64,000 bases of DNA from an uncultured Bacteroidales bacterium (GCA_944323805.1 CALUTW010000010.1:1-64000), one strand, 5' to 3'. Positions 8,538-17,399 are shown, counted from the first letter of the stretch. Notes: generated by a model not told the origin, from the sequence alone. Numbers and translations are program-made.

Positions 8538-9959
8538 TTATTTTTCTGTCCTGTCAAGATAGGCATTCAAAGCCACCACATATTCAATGCACTGGTCAAT
8601 ATATTCATTGTCAGCCTCCTGCAATTGTGTCTGGGCCTGCAGGAGGTCGGAGACAGGAAGCATTCCGGCCTTATAGCAGGCCGTCTGGTCCCTTACATTC
8701 TCCCTTGCGACATCGACATTCTCCTTCGCCACCTGGAGCTGTTCCCAGGCAGATTCGAGGTCCAGCCACAGCTTCCTGACCTGCAGGAGAAGCTGGGCAT
8801 CGAGATATTCCTTCTCATTCCGGGCTTTCTGCAGCTTGCTGTCGTACTGCTGCATCTTCCGGGCGGTCTTTCCCCAGTCGGAAAGAGGAATCTGGACCGA
8901 AGCATACACGGCTCCGTTCATGCGCCCGTCCGTCACAAGCTCGGAATACCCGTATGATACACCCGCACCGATCTGAGGAAGAGCCTCTCCCATCGCCATC
9001 TTTTTCTCAAGCTGTACGGACCTGACGGAAATCTCCAGCAGACGAGTCTCATCCTGATTTGCAACGACTTCATCTTCAGGGCGATAATACCTGTCCGGAG
9101 AAGCGAATGTCCCGAACCTGTCCGACAGGACGATATCATCAATATACGGGATGGAATCATTGGCAATGGTGCTGTACGGATTATATCTGACCCCTATCGA
9201 ATTGAACAGGTTCATCTTGGCTACCCTTATCCCGTTTTTGAGGCTGATCTTGCCGGATCTGAGACTGTTCTTCTGCAGACGGACCTGAAGGAGGTCGTTC
9301 TCCTTTGCAAGACCGGCCGTGCAGGCGGCAGATACATCCCTGTAGAGGGTATCTACAAGTTCCTGCATCTTATCAAGTGTATGCAGCTTCTCCTCAAGGG
9401 AAATTATCTGCCAGTACCCTCTTTCCACCTCTTCGGAAATGTCCCTGGTCTTGATATTCTTCTGCAACGATGCGGCTTCTACACCGAGCGCTGCAAGCCT
9501 GTTGCCATTGACAATCCTGCCTCCGGCGAATATGGGCTGCATCACTGACACATTAGCCATAAGACCATGACGGAGAGTGGAATAGACCGGATTGAAGCCG
9601 TATGTCTCTCCGAGAGACCCGAGAAGGCTCTCAAGATTGCTGCTGAAATCGGACTCGCCGAGGATATCAGTGATGCCAAGCTCGAGCATAGGGTCAAAGG
9701 CATGGAAAGCAAAGGCATTCAACGAGACTTTCGGGAAATATTCCGCCAATGCCTCCTGTTTCCTTGCGCGTGCAGCATATACATCAAGTCCGGCATTGAG
9801 AATATAAGGATTGTTTTCAAGAGCCAGCGTGCGGCAACTGTCAAGAGACAGTGACAGGGTGTCTCTGCGCATCCCGGCAGAGTCCGGCCCGGCAGCCATC
9901 GCAAAGCTGCACGGCATAACGGCTATGACAGCACAGACAACTGCAAATCTATTTTTCAT
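8538..9959 (-). CDS. TolC-family outer-membrane efflux channel
   Basis: The 473-residue protein has a signal peptide (start MKNRFAVV, cleavage near AMAAG) and two OEP repeats of long alpha-helix with heptad-like Leu/Ala/Glu patterning (LQVRLQKNSL, and LLQAQTQLQEADNEY near the end). It would trimerise to form the outer-membrane duct of the tripartite pump encoded just upstream. The ATG at 9959 is preferred to one 24 bases earlier because it starts the signal peptide and follows a GGAGGG sequence. It overlaps the last 11 bases of the RND gene, which suggests coupled translation. The acyl-CoA synthetase follows closely. Confidence 0.92.
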   Translation of the reverse strand: MKNRFAVVCAVIAVMPCSFAMAAGPDSAGMRRDTLSLSLDSCRTLALENNPYILNAGLDVYAARARKQEALAEYFPKVSLNAFAFHAFDPMLELGITDILGESDFSSNLESLLGSLGETYGFNPVYSTLRHGLMANVSVMQPIFAGGRIVNGNRLAALGVEAASLQKNIKTRDISEEVERGYWQIISLEEKLHTLDKMQELVDTLYRDVSAACTAGLAKENDLLQVRLQKNSLRSGKISLKNGIRVAKMNLFNSIGVRYNPYSTIANDSIPYIDDIVLSDRFGTFASPDRYYRPEDEVVANQDETRLLEISVRSVQLEKKMAMGEALPQIGAGVSYGYSELVTDGRMNGAVYASVQIPLSDWGKTARKMQQYDSKLQKARNEKEYLDAQLLLQVRKLWLDLESAWEQLQVAKENVDVARENVRDQTACYKAGMLPVSDLLQAQTQLQEADNEYIDQCIEYVVALNAYLDRTEK

Positions 9960-12900
9960 CAGCTTGCCCTCCGTTCTTTGCATTTTTGAATACCTGCCAG
10001 TATGAAACAGGCATTATAAGGGTTATCAGTATTATCGACAGCATCGTACCGAAGCAGATGACCACTCCCATAGGCATCCACAATGCATCGGCACTGATTA
10101 TCATAGGCAGCACCCCGAGCGCTGTCGTACAGGACGTCAGGAAAATCGGCCTCATCCTGCGTTTCCCGGCCTCGATTGCGGCAGACTTGACATCCCACCC
10201 TTTCTCGAAACGGAGTTCCTCGGCATATTCGAACATAAGTATTCCGTTACGTACGATAATCCCGACCAGGCTGATGAGCCCGAGCACCGATGTCAGGCCG
10301 AAATCGAGACCGAAAAGCCACAATCCGAAGAATGCACCGAAAAGACAGAGAGAACTCAGCACAAGGGTCAGGACCGCAATCGACACTTTCTTGAAATGTA
10401 CGAGAAGAAAGAGGAAAAGAATCGAGACGGCGCAGATAAACGTCACGAAAATCTCAGGACCGACAGAGCTGTTCATGGAAGAAAGCCCTCCGTAGCTTAT
10501 CGAAACCCCCTCCGGAAGAGATGGTTCAATCTCCTTTGAAATGTAAGACCTGATCTGTCTCATGGCTACAGGCTGGCTGCATCCGTATTTCATGTCAGCC
10601 CCTACGGTTATGGACTCCGAACCTCCGGACCGGGCAAATGTCTCAGGCCTCCATTCCGGTCTGACATCCGCCACCTGACGCAGCGGCACAGATACTCCCG
10701 GGACAGTGGTAGGCACAATCTGATTGGATACGGCATCATATGTCATAGTATCCGACACCGCACTGCTGTAGAGATTGACTGGGACCTTTACATCCCCCTC
10801 CCATAATGTCGCTATCGGGAACGAGTCGAATGCCCCCGCAAGAGAGGCCGACAGCATGGCCCTGTTGACCCCGAGACGAGACGATTCGTCAGGGTCGAGG
10901 TCCACATCGACAAAAGACGAGACTCCTTCACTGTTGCTGTGAATCCACTGGAGCTGGTCGCTGAGGCTGGAATACATGAAATGCTTGATCGTATCAGCCA
11001 CCGCCTGTATCTCATAGTAGTCATCCCCTTTGACCGTCACTTCCACAGGGGCGGCGACAGCCTGATAGTCCATCTGCTTGAACCGGACAAGCGCATCGGT
11101 AAAATAATGCTGGTATTCATCCTCATAATCCCGGAGCACCGCCTCAGTCGCTTTGACCGATACGGTATTCACTATGAACTGTGCAAAATCCGGGGACGGT
11201 GTCTGCGGGGCATAAGTCGCATGGAATCTCGGGGAACTGGATCCCACGAAAGAGGTCACTGACCTGATGCGCCTGTCTTTCAGAAGTATCGACTGCAGAG
11301 AGTCGCTTACAGCCTTTGTCCTTTCGATTCCGGAGCCGCTTTCAAGATAGATTTCCACCACGAAGCATTCCCTGGCGGCCTTAGGCATCATCTGTATATT
11401 CACGTTGAAGAACATGAGCACTCCGAGCCCGACCGCAACCACTCCTGTCAGAATAGTTAGCTTCGGATGCCTGAAACAGAGGCTCTCAAGCTTCTCATAG
11501 CCTTTCTGCATGCCATTGAAGAAAAATGACTGCCCCTTTGCAAACCATCCCTCTCCGGCACTCCTCGACTTGATATACCGGACCTCAAGCGACGGGACGA
11601 CGAGAACGGCATAGGCCAGGGATGCTCCGAGAGCAATGGCCACAACCCACGGGAAATTCGTGACAAAGTCCCCGAGATACCCGGTAATAAGGACTTTTGC
11701 CGGAAAGAACATGACACTTATGGCGAATGTCGCAGTGAACATCGGCATGAACAGTTCCTTTGCACTCGCACATGCCGCCTCGACCTTTGTCATACCGCGG
11801 CCGAGCTTATCCATATAGCCGTCCATCGTGATGATAGAATCATCGACTATCATTCCCAGGACCACTATAAGGGCCGCAAGGGATACGGTATTGAGGTCTA
11901 TTCCCGTCAGGAACATCACGGCGACAGCGACTGCCGTACATACGGGCACACCGGAACTTGCAATCAATGCCGACCTTATCGGGAAGAGCATCAGCATGAC
12001 AAGTATCACTACCAGCATCGATATCACAAGGTCCCTGAGGAAAGAAATCACGGAAGATTTCACGACCCACGGCTGATCAGTAATCTTGCTTATACGCACA
12101 CTCTCAGGCAATGTCTGTTCAAAGTTGTCGAGCACTTCATCGACCTCCTTGCCGAATGCCACGATATTATTGTCAGGGCGCATCTCCACCGACAGTATTA
12201 TTGCCGTATTGCCATTATGCCCCACATAGGAGGACGGTTTCCGGATGCGCCGTTCGATATCCGCCACATCCTTGAGCCTCAAGACATTCCCGTCGGGGTC
12301 AGAATATATGATCTTTTCGGCAATCTCCCTTTCGGTCGACACGGTATTCTCCACCCTCACAGGAGAAGATATGTATTCCGTGTCAAAGCTCGCTCCGGCC
12401 GGCTGCAGTCCGGATGCCTGGCAGGCAAGCATTATCGTGGACGGGCTGATTCCATACGCGGAAATCCTGTCCATGTCAAGAGTCACGGCAATCTCATCAT
12501 CCTGGACCCCGATAATCCTCACATTCGCCAGGTCCGGAATCTCCTGCAGCCTGTAGCTGAGCTCGTCTGCATAACCCCGCAACTCGCTGTAACCCTTGTC
12601 GTCGGATTCCAGAGCCATCAGGACAGACGAGACTGCGCTGAAATCATCCATCACGGCGACAGCGACTACCCCCGGCGGCAAGGTCTGCTTTGCGGCATCA
12701 AGCTTCAGCTTTATTTTAGACCAGACCTCATTCTTTGTCGTTGCCGGAGTGGACAGGTCGGTATAGATATAGCACATCCCGTTTTTGGAATAGGACGAGG
12801 TGTTGTCCCTGCTGATCTCGGAAAACGAGAACAGGACATTCTCCAGCGGCTTTGTAAGCTGCTCCTCCACTTCCTCGGCATCCGCACCGGGATATATCCC

Positions 12901-13053
12901 CACTATAAGCCCGTTCTTCAGCTCAAAAGTAGGGAATTCATCCTTGTTCATGTATATGAGCCCGGTAATGCCCAATGCAATAAGTACCGCCACAACGAAA
13001 TACACCATCCGCTTGTGGCCGATTGCCCCTTTGACTATATCTGCGATATTCAT
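9949..13053 (-). CDS. RND-family multidrug efflux permease (AcrB-like)
   Basis: The 1034-residue protein has the length and duplicated layout of the RND inner-membrane pump: a first transmembrane helix near residue 20, a large periplasmic loop, a helix bundle (~340-540), a second periplasmic loop and a second helix bundle (~850-1020). The motif GMIVDDSII carries the adjacent aspartates of the proton relay in helix 4, so it should be an active proton-driven exporter. Its operon partners are the adaptor lipoprotein (31 bases upstream) and TolC (overlapping downstream), with a TetR regulator at the head. The overall character is closer to hydrophobic-compound pumps than to CzcA-type metal pumps, but the substrate cannot be assigned. 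Confidence 0.94.
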   Translation of the reverse strand: MNIADIVKGAIGHKRMVYFVVAVLIALGITGLIYMNKDEFPTFELKNGLIVGIYPGADAEEVEEQLTKPLENVLFSFSEISRDNTSSYSKNGMCYIYTDLSTPATTKNEVWSKIKLKLDAAKQTLPPGVVAVAVMDDFSAVSSVLMALESDDKGYSELRGYADELSYRLQEIPDLANVRIIGVQDDEIAVTLDMDRISAYGISPSTIMLACQASGLQPAGASFDTEYISSPVRVENTVSTEREIAEKIIYSDPDGNVLRLKDVADIERRIRKPSSYVGHNGNTAIILSVEMRPDNNIVAFGKEVDEVLDNFEQTLPESVRISKITDQPWVVKSSVISFLRDLVISMLVVILVMLMLFPIRSALIASSGVPVCTAVAVAVMFLTGIDLNTVSLAALIVVLGMIVDDSIITMDGYMDKLGRGMTKVEAACASAKELFMPMFTATFAISVMFFPAKVLITGYLGDFVTNFPWVVAIALGASLAYAVLVVPSLEVRYIKSRSAGEGWFAKGQSFFFNGMQKGYEKLESLCFRHPKLTILTGVVAVGLGVLMFFNVNIQMMPKAARECFVVEIYLESGSGIERTKAVSDSLQSILLKDRRIRSVTSFVGSSSPRFHATYAPQTPSPDFAQFIVNTVSVKATEAVLRDYEDEYQHYFTDALVRFKQMDYQAVAAPVEVTVKGDDYYEIQAVADTIKHFMYSSLSDQLQWIHSNSEGVSSFVDVDLDPDESSRLGVNRAMLSASLAGAFDSFPIATLWEGDVKVPVNLYSSAVSDTMTYDAVSNQIVPTTVPGVSVPLRQVADVRPEWRPETFARSGGSESITVGADMKYGCSQPVAMRQIRSYISKEIEPSLPEGVSISYGGLSSMNSSVGPEIFVTFICAVSILFLFLLVHFKKVSIAVLTLVLSSLCLFGAFFGLWLFGLDFGLTSVLGLISLVGIIVRNGILMFEYAEELRFEKGWDVKSAAIEAGKRRMRPIFLTSCTTALGVLPMIISADALWMPMGVVICFGTMLSIILITLIMPVSYWQVFKNAKNGGQADEK

Positions 13054-13084
13054 CTCTGCCTTATTTACTTACATTGCAACGGCA

Positions 13085-14134
13085 TTACTTATGCTGCAGC
13101 GGCATTTCCATTGCCTGCACACGCATCCCGCTGCTGACCTTCTGTATGCCTTCACATATTACCCTGTCCCCGGGCTGCAGCCCGCTTTCGACAGAAATGC
13201 CGCGGCCCGAGAATCCGCCCACGGACACATACCGTTTCCCGACCCGGTCCCCGTCGACAATCCATACGTACCTGCCATCGGCATCCGTCCTCACAACCGA
13301 TGCAGGAATGACAATTCCTTCAGACTGACTGACCAGCGTGACCTTGCACACCATCCCCGGCATCAGCCCGGACACATTCCCGGCAGGCAAAAGCCTGCAG
13401 CGGTAACTGTGGGACAGCGGGGAAGCGGCAACCCCCTTGGAGGCGACATCCGCCCGGAAAGACATGCCGTCAAGAGCAGGAACTGCAACTTCTGCAGCAT
13501 CCCCGGTGCCGATACCGCTTATCTCCCCCTCCGGCACAGGAATCTCTATCTCGACTGAAGATATGTCAAGAAGCCGGAACAGCGGGGCAACCGGAGCAAG
13601 ACTGACTCCCTGCTCAGCGAATATCTCGTCCACAACCCCGTCAAAAGGAGCCTTTACCGTACAGTCCGCCAGCGCCCTGTCTGCCGCCTCGGCCGATGCC
13701 CTTGCCTTGTCCAGCTGCGTCTCCACTTCCACCATCTTGACATCAGGGACACTTCCGCTGCCGTGAACCTGAGACAGCCTCCTGTATCCGTCCTCAGCCT
13801 GGGCCAGAGACGCATGCGCCATCTTCCATGAACTTATCACAGCCTGGGACTCTATCACGGCAAGCGTATCTCCCTGCCTGACGGCATCGCCTTCTGACAC
13901 CCGCAAGGAAACAAGTGTCCCGGCATAGCTGCAGGACAGCACTGCCGACCGGGACGGGACGACCGTACCCACATATGTCTTTTCTCCTGTATTGCTTCCT
14001 TTCTCCACTGTCATTGCCTTTACAGGCACAGGAACGCCAGTCCGGTCGCCATGCCCGTTCCGGCAGCCGGAGACAAGAAATGCTGCTGCAACCATTGCCG
14101 TTGCTGCAAAAATAAAATCTGCGATCCTTTTCAT
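13085..14134 (-). CDS. RND efflux periplasmic adaptor lipoprotein (HlyD/MFP family)
   Basis: The 349-residue protein has a lipoprotein signal (MKRIADFIF... with lipobox FLVSGC), a barrel-sandwich/lipoyl half-motif (RSAVLSCSYAGTLVSL, residues ~45-75), a short helical hairpin (~90-140), the second lipoyl half (APFDGVVDEIFAEQG) and beta-barrel and membrane-proximal domains. It bridges the RND pump and TolC. The ATG at 14134 is chosen because it begins the signal peptide; an earlier ATG would add a non-signal extension that overlaps the TetR gene. It lies 7 bases after the TetR stop and 31 bases before the pump gene, so one transcript is likely. Confidence 0.92.
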   Translation of the reverse strand: MKRIADFIFAATAMVAAAFLVSGCRNGHGDRTGVPVPVKAMTVEKGSNTGEKTYVGTVVPSRSAVLSCSYAGTLVSLRVSEGDAVRQGDTLAVIESQAVISSWKMAHASLAQAEDGYRRLSQVHGSGSVPDVKMVEVETQLDKARASAEAADRALADCTVKAPFDGVVDEIFAEQGVSLAPVAPLFRLLDISSVEIEIPVPEGEISGIGTGDAAEVAVPALDGMSFRADVASKGVAASPLSHSYRCRLLPAGNVSGLMPGMVCKVTLVSQSEGIVIPASVVRTDADGRYVWIVDGDRVGKRYVSVGGFSGRGISVESGLQPGDRVICEGIQKVSSGMRVQAMEMPLQHK

Positions 14135-14141
14135 ATAACGA

Positions 14142-14738
14142 TTATTTTGTTGTCCTGGACACAAGCAGCTCAACCATGGTCTCATATGTGATTCTCATGG
14201 ACTCATAGTCGCCTGAATGGAAAAACTGGATTTCGATACCCTTAAGCAGCACCTCCAGCAGCTTGGCAAAAGCCTCCGGCTCTACAGACTCCGACAGGGG
14301 TCCCATCTTCTGTCCGTCCCTGCAAAGGGACATGAAGTAATCCTTCTCCCATCTGTCGAAATCCGCTCTCGATGCATCTACGACCTCGGAAATCTCATTG
14401 TTTCCATATATGTACGGGGAATTCATGTACTGCACATACACTTTTGCCGAGTGAAGCAATGACATCCTCAAGGTAAGATATTTCACAAGCTGTCCCTTGA
14501 TATCCTCCGAATACCGGGCCCTTACATCTTCCAGCCCCGCCCTGACATCATCGAACTCCTTCTGCAGGACAGCCTTGAATATGGACAGCTTCCCGTCAAA
14601 ATAATAGTATACGGAAGTCTTGGCACGATGCGCCCTCCGGGCAATCTCGTCTACAGATGTCTTCTCGTAACCGAACCTGTCGAAAAGCCATGATGCCGAA
14701 TCCAGGATTGAATCCCTGACCTTAACTGAACTTTTCAT
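14142..14738 (-). CDS. TetR-family repressor of the efflux operon
   Basis: The protein has 198 residues. The N-terminal helix-turn-helix is typical (VRDSILDSASWLFDRFGYEKTSVDEIARRAHRAKTSVYYYF, given here in pieces only for its landmarks: GYEKTSVDEIA and KTSVYYYF). The C-terminal half is an all-helical ligand and dimer domain without a recognised family. As the first gene of a pump operon it most likely represses the operon until a pump substrate binds. An alternative start lies at 14762. I found no exact promoter consensus between it and the tRNA-Gly terminator, so its own promoter and operator remain unplaced. Confidence 0.88.
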   Translation of the reverse strand: MKSSVKVRDSILDSASWLFDRFGYEKTSVDEIARRAHRAKTSVYYYFDGKLSIFKAVLQKEFDDVRAGLEDVRARYSEDIKGQLVKYLTLRMSLLHSAKVYVQYMNSPYIYGNNEISEVVDASRADFDRWEKDYFMSLCRDGQKMGPLSESVEPEAFAKLLEVLLKGIEIQFFHSGDYESMRITYETMVELLVSRTTK

Positions 14739-14844
14739 ATACGCCGCTTGTTTTTCGGTCATTTTCGACCAATCCGGTTTTTTAGTACAAAATATGTGCC
14801 GTGAATTATGGTTATGCCTGACCGGCATACCAAATGCATATACC

Positions 14845-14867
14845 AAAAAGCCCCGCCGAAGCGAGGC
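14845..14867 (-). terminator. Terminator downstream of tRNA-Gly
   Basis: Read on the minus strand, GCCTCG pairs with CGGGGC around a CTTCGG-like loop and is followed by five T residues. It lies about 40 bases past the tRNA 3' end and separates the tRNA from the TetR operon. Confidence 0.7.
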
Positions 14868-14878
14868 TGAAACGAAAA

Positions 14879-14902
14879 GAGGCCATCATTTCTGATGACC
14901 TC
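14879..14902 (-). terminator. Second hairpin just downstream of tRNA-Gly
   Basis: GAGGTCATCA and TGATGGCCTC form a 10-bp stem (one G-T pair) with a GAAA loop, 3 bases beyond the encoded CCA. It is followed by TTTCGTTT. It may act with the next hairpin as a tandem terminator or mark the 3' processing site of the tRNA. Confidence 0.55.
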
Positions 14903-14904
14903 TG

Positions 14905-14980
14905 TGGAGCGGAAAACGAGACTCGAACTCGCGACCCCAACCTTGGCAAGGTTGTGCTCTACCAACTGAGCTATTTCCGC
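14905..14980 (-). tRNA. tRNA-Gly (anticodon GCC)
   Basis: Read on the minus strand, the cloverleaf is complete: acceptor GCGGAAA/TTTCCGC, D-arm GCTCAGTTGGTAGAGC, anticodon stem CAACC/GGTTG with loop TTGCCAA (anticodon GCC), and T-arm GCGAG-TTCGAGT-CTCGT. The discriminator is T and CCA is encoded (14905-14907). It reads GGC and GGU codons. A full-consensus promoter lies upstream and two hairpins follow. Confidence 0.97.
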
Positions 14981-15023
14981 AATTTGTGTAGAAGAACTTT
15001 CCCTTTCTTTTCAATTGGGATTG

Positions 15024-15054
15024 CAAAGATATGGATTATTTCTTTATCTCCAAA
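15024..15054 (-). promoter_or_regulatory. Promoter of tRNA-Gly
   Basis: On the minus strand a -33 TTTG (15051-15054) and a -7 TATCTTTG (15024-15031) are separated by 19 bases, an exact match to the Bacteroides consensus. The -7 element ends 43 bases before the mature tRNA 5' end. Confidence 0.8.
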
Positions 15055-15136
15055 ATTTTTTCATCGACAAAGGCACAAACAAAGGTATAATCATGACAGA
15101 TTGAGATTATCTACAATTATTTTATTAAAGAATCCT

Positions 15137-15144
15137 TATATTTG
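15137..15144 (+). promoter_or_regulatory. -7 element (TATATTTG) of a possible short transcript
   Basis: This is an exact TAnnTTTG match on the plus strand, with no coding gene downstream on that strand before the hairpin at 15224. No -33 TTG is seen at the usual distance. It would start a transcript of about 120-130 bases. Confidence 0.4.
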
Positions 15145-15149
15145 CACCT

Positions 15150-15282
15150 CATTAAAACAATTAATACCATGAAAAAATTTATTTATGCATTATAAGAGGA
15201 TAAGAACATATCATAATAAAACAGGCGAGGGCAACCAAAAGGAAGAATTCCATTCCGGGTTACCCTCGCCGTTTATTATTTA
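15150..15282 (+). ncRNA. Possible small RNA or micro-ORF transcript
   Basis: The stretch runs from an exact -7 element to a strong terminator-like hairpin and contains one tiny open frame, ATG at 15169 to TAA at 15195, encoding MKKFIYAL. It faces the 3' end of pheS. No larger gene on this strand could be its target as a leader, so it is either an independent small RNA, a very small peptide gene, or chance. The boundaries are inferred from the two signals only. Confidence 0.3.
15224..15280. terminator. Hairpin terminator after pheS, possibly bidirectional
   Basis: GGCGAGGGcAACC (15224-15236) pairs with GGTTACCCTCGCC (15258-15270) over 13 positions with one mismatch. On the minus strand, the pheS direction, it is followed by TGTTTTATT. 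On the plus strand it is followed by GTTTATTATTTAT. Confidence 0.7.
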
Positions 15283-15297
15283 TCAGTGCCTGCTGTA

Positions 15298-16323
15298 TCA
15301 GAGCACCGACTCAAACTCCTTGAGGAAGCGCATGTCGTTCTCAAAATAGTTGCGCAGGTCCTTGACCTGCCATTTGAGCATCGCGATACGTTCTACTCCC
15401 ATACCGAATGCGAAGCCGCTGTATTTGGTGCTGTCAATTCCAGAAGCCTCGAGGACATTCGGATCGACCATGCCGCACCCGAGAATCTCGAGCCAGCCTG
15501 TCCCCTTGCAGATGTTGCAGCCCTTGCCGTGACATATGTTGCAGCTGACATCGACTTCAGCAGACGGCTCTGTGAACGGGAAATATGACGGCCTCATCCG
15601 TATCTGGGTCTCGGGGCCGAACATTTCGCGGGCAAAGAGCAATATCGCCTGCTTCATGTCAGCAAATGTGACGTTTTCATCGATATAGAGCCCCTCTACC
15701 TGATGGAAGATACAGTGGGCCCTGGCTGAAATGGCCTCATTCCTGAACACACGGCCCGGACAGACAATACGGATAGGCAGGGGAAGTGTCTCCATCGCCC
15801 TTACCTGGACGGAAGAAGTGTGTGTCCTCAACAATACGGGATTGTGTCCCGATGTGACAAAGAACGTATCCTGCATGTCCCGGGCAGGGTGCTCCGGAGG
15901 AAAGTTCAAAGCCTCGAACACATGCCAGTCATCCTCTATCTCAGGACCTTCGGCAACATTATATCCGAACTTCCGGAAAATCTCAATGATCTCCTCCCTG
16001 ACAATCGATACGGGATGACGGGAACCGAGCAGGAAAGGCTCTCCCGGCATAGTCAGGTCAAACGATGCCGATGCAGATGACCCGTTCTCCTCTGCAGCAT
16101 GCTTAAGCGACTCTATCTTTTCCGCAGCCGCATTCTTCAGCTGGTTGAGCTTCTGTCCGTATTCCCTCTTGAGCTCCGGAGCGACTGTCCTGAACTCCTC
16201 AAAGAGCCTTGTAACCTCTCCCTTCTTCCCGAGAAGCCTGACCCTTGCCTCTTCTATCTCCTTGTCTGTCTTGCATGCGAGAGATGCTATCTCCGCAAGC
16301 AGCGCCTCTATCTTTTCTTTCAT
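15298..16323 (-). CDS. pheS: Phenylalanyl-tRNA synthetase alpha subunit
   Basis: The 341-residue protein is a full-length class II synthetase alpha chain. The N-terminal coiled coil (residues ~1-90) would bind tRNA-Phe. The catalytic core has HPVSIVREEI (motif 1 region), VFRNEAISARAHCIFHQVEGLYID (motif 2; landmarks FRNEAIS and HQVEG) and GFAFGMGVERIAMLKW (motif 3). A Cys-rich insert, CNICHGKGCNICKGTGW near residue 265, looks like a zinc knuckle; I associate it with PheS of this phylum. It charges tRNA-Phe as a heterotetramer with PheT, which is not in this window. It is 58 bases downstream of the nitroreductase and is followed by a strong terminator. Confidence 0.97.
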   Translation of the reverse strand: MKEKIEALLAEIASLACKTDKEIEEARVRLLGKKGEVTRLFEEFRTVAPELKREYGQKLNQLKNAAAEKIESLKHAAEENGSSASASFDLTMPGEPFLLGSRHPVSIVREEIIEIFRKFGYNVAEGPEIEDDWHVFEALNFPPEHPARDMQDTFFVTSGHNPVLLRTHTSSVQVRAMETLPLPIRIVCPGRVFRNEAISARAHCIFHQVEGLYIDENVTFADMKQAILLFAREMFGPETQIRMRPSYFPFTEPSAEVDVSCNICHGKGCNICKGTGWLEILGCGMVDPNVLEASGIDSTKYSGFAFGMGVERIAMLKWQVKDLRNYFENDMRFLKEFESVL

Positions 16324-16381
16324 ATAACCTCCGTCAAAAACGACATTCCGTATAAATCAAACCCATTGCAGATTCAGGCAG

Positions 16382-16861
16382 CTATTCCTCGGCCGGATAG
16401 CCGACTGCTATGACGCACAGAATCCTCATCCCGTCCTTTACACCGAGCAGCTCGCGAAGATAGGTCTCGGCATCCCCGAGAGAACTGTCCGATTTGCTGC
16501 GCGGTCTGCCATTGACATGCACCCAGCAGCTTCCGAGTCCGGTCGCAGTAGCGGCAAGCTGGATAAATGTCGCGGAAATCGCACAATTGTCCACCCAAAG
16601 GTCGGTCTTGGACTCATCGCCCATCACTACAATTGCAGCCGGGGCATCCTTGACAAATGATGAGCCCATGTCCCGCATCTCCGATATGGCAGCGATGGTA
16701 TCCTTGTCTTCGATTACCATAAATGCACTGCTCCTGCAATTCCTTGACGATGGGGCTGTCAATGCCGCATTAATCAAAGTATCTAACTGTTCCCTTTCTA
16801 CGGGTCTGTCAGCATATTTCCTGACACTGTGCCTGTGCGCTATTACCTCAAAGAAATCCAT
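16382..16861 (-). CDS. Nitroreductase-family flavoprotein
   Basis: The protein has 159 residues. HRHSVRKYADRPVEREQLDTL at the N-terminus (landmark HSVRKY), APSSRNCRSSAF near residue 36 and GLGSCWVHVNG near 112 are the FMN-contacting segments of the nitroreductase fold. Members use NAD(P)H and FMN to reduce nitro compounds or quinones; many have unknown natural substrates. It is compact for the family (usually 165-220 residues), but the motifs are intact. It sits between a small secreted protein and pheS, with short gaps, and may be transcribed with them. Confidence 0.9.
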   Translation of the reverse strand: MDFFEVIAHRHSVRKYADRPVEREQLDTLINAALTAPSSRNCRSSAFMVIEDKDTIAAISEMRDMGSSFVKDAPAAIVVMGDESKTDLWVDNCAISATFIQLAATATGLGSCWVHVNGRPRSKSDSSLGDAETYLRELLGVKDGMRILCVIAVGYPAEE

Positions 16862-16892
16862 GGCTGTTTCACTATTATAATCCGGGAACGTA

Positions 16893-17318
16893 TCAGCGGT
16901 TTCTCAGCTTCTCCAGAGCCGCCTCGGCCTTGGCCTTACGCTTTTCCCTTGCCTTCTGCTGCTTCGCCGCCCCGTTCTTGAGATAAGTATTCCACTGTTC
17001 TTCAGTAAAGATTCTCCTGTATGACTTGTCTATGGCTTCCATCCATTTGTCCTGGACAGAGATATACATTGAAGAATTCGAGACCTTCGCGGACTGTAGC
17101 TTCATGATCTCTTCCTGCATGGCCTGATAGTCATGCTTAAGCGTGGAATCGACATAGAAGAGCTGTCCCCCGTCAAGGTCGAGAAGATGCTGCAGCCTGT
17201 CGGCCTCAGTCTCGGCAATCTCAAGCAGGTCCGGCATTTCCTGTTCCTGAGCCGCGGCAGGCAATGCAGCCGGGACCAGAAACATCACTGCAAGAAGACA
17301 ATATGCAAATCTTACCAT
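16893..17318 (-). CDS. Small secreted charged helical protein, function unknown
   Basis: The 141-residue protein has a clear signal peptide (MVRFAYCLLAVMF..., cleavage near AAAQEQ). The mature part is almost all helical, with a Lys/Arg/Ala/Glu-rich tail (KAREKRKAKAEAALEK) that could form a coiled coil. The segment FTEEQWNTYLK recalls the LTxxQ/Spy-like periplasmic chaperone pattern, but the match is too weak to assign. The ATG at 17318 is chosen over 17351 because the latter adds residues before the signal peptide and lies almost on the predicted transcription start. It has its own consensus promoter. Confidence 0.75.
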   Translation of the reverse strand: MVRFAYCLLAVMFLVPAALPAAAQEQEMPDLLEIAETEADRLQHLLDLDGGQLFYVDSTLKHDYQAMQEEIMKLQSAKVSNSSMYISVQDKWMEAIDKSYRRIFTEEQWNTYLKNGAAKQQKAREKRKAKAEAALEKLRNR

Positions 17319-17368
17319 AATGAATGACAATAACATGTCGGCAACTATCAACGACCGACGTCAACCTG

Positions 17369-17399
17369 CAAATTTACCAATAAAATACAAAAGAACAAA
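17369..17399 (-). promoter_or_regulatory. Promoter of the small secreted protein gene
   Basis: On the minus strand a TTTG at 17396-17399 and TAAATTTG at 17369-17376 are separated by 19 bases, a full match to the Bacteroides consensus. It lies between the S46 peptidase stop and the next start, so this gene need not depend on the peptidase operon. Confidence 0.75.

Noticed and set aside
12217..13137. 306-codon plus-strand frame opposite the RND pump gene
   Set aside because: It is a shadow of the pump gene; no start signal or domain is seen.
15169..15195. MKKFIYAL as an attenuation leader of pheS
   Set aside because: It is on the opposite strand to pheS and lies beyond its 3' end, so it cannot be a cis leader for that gene.
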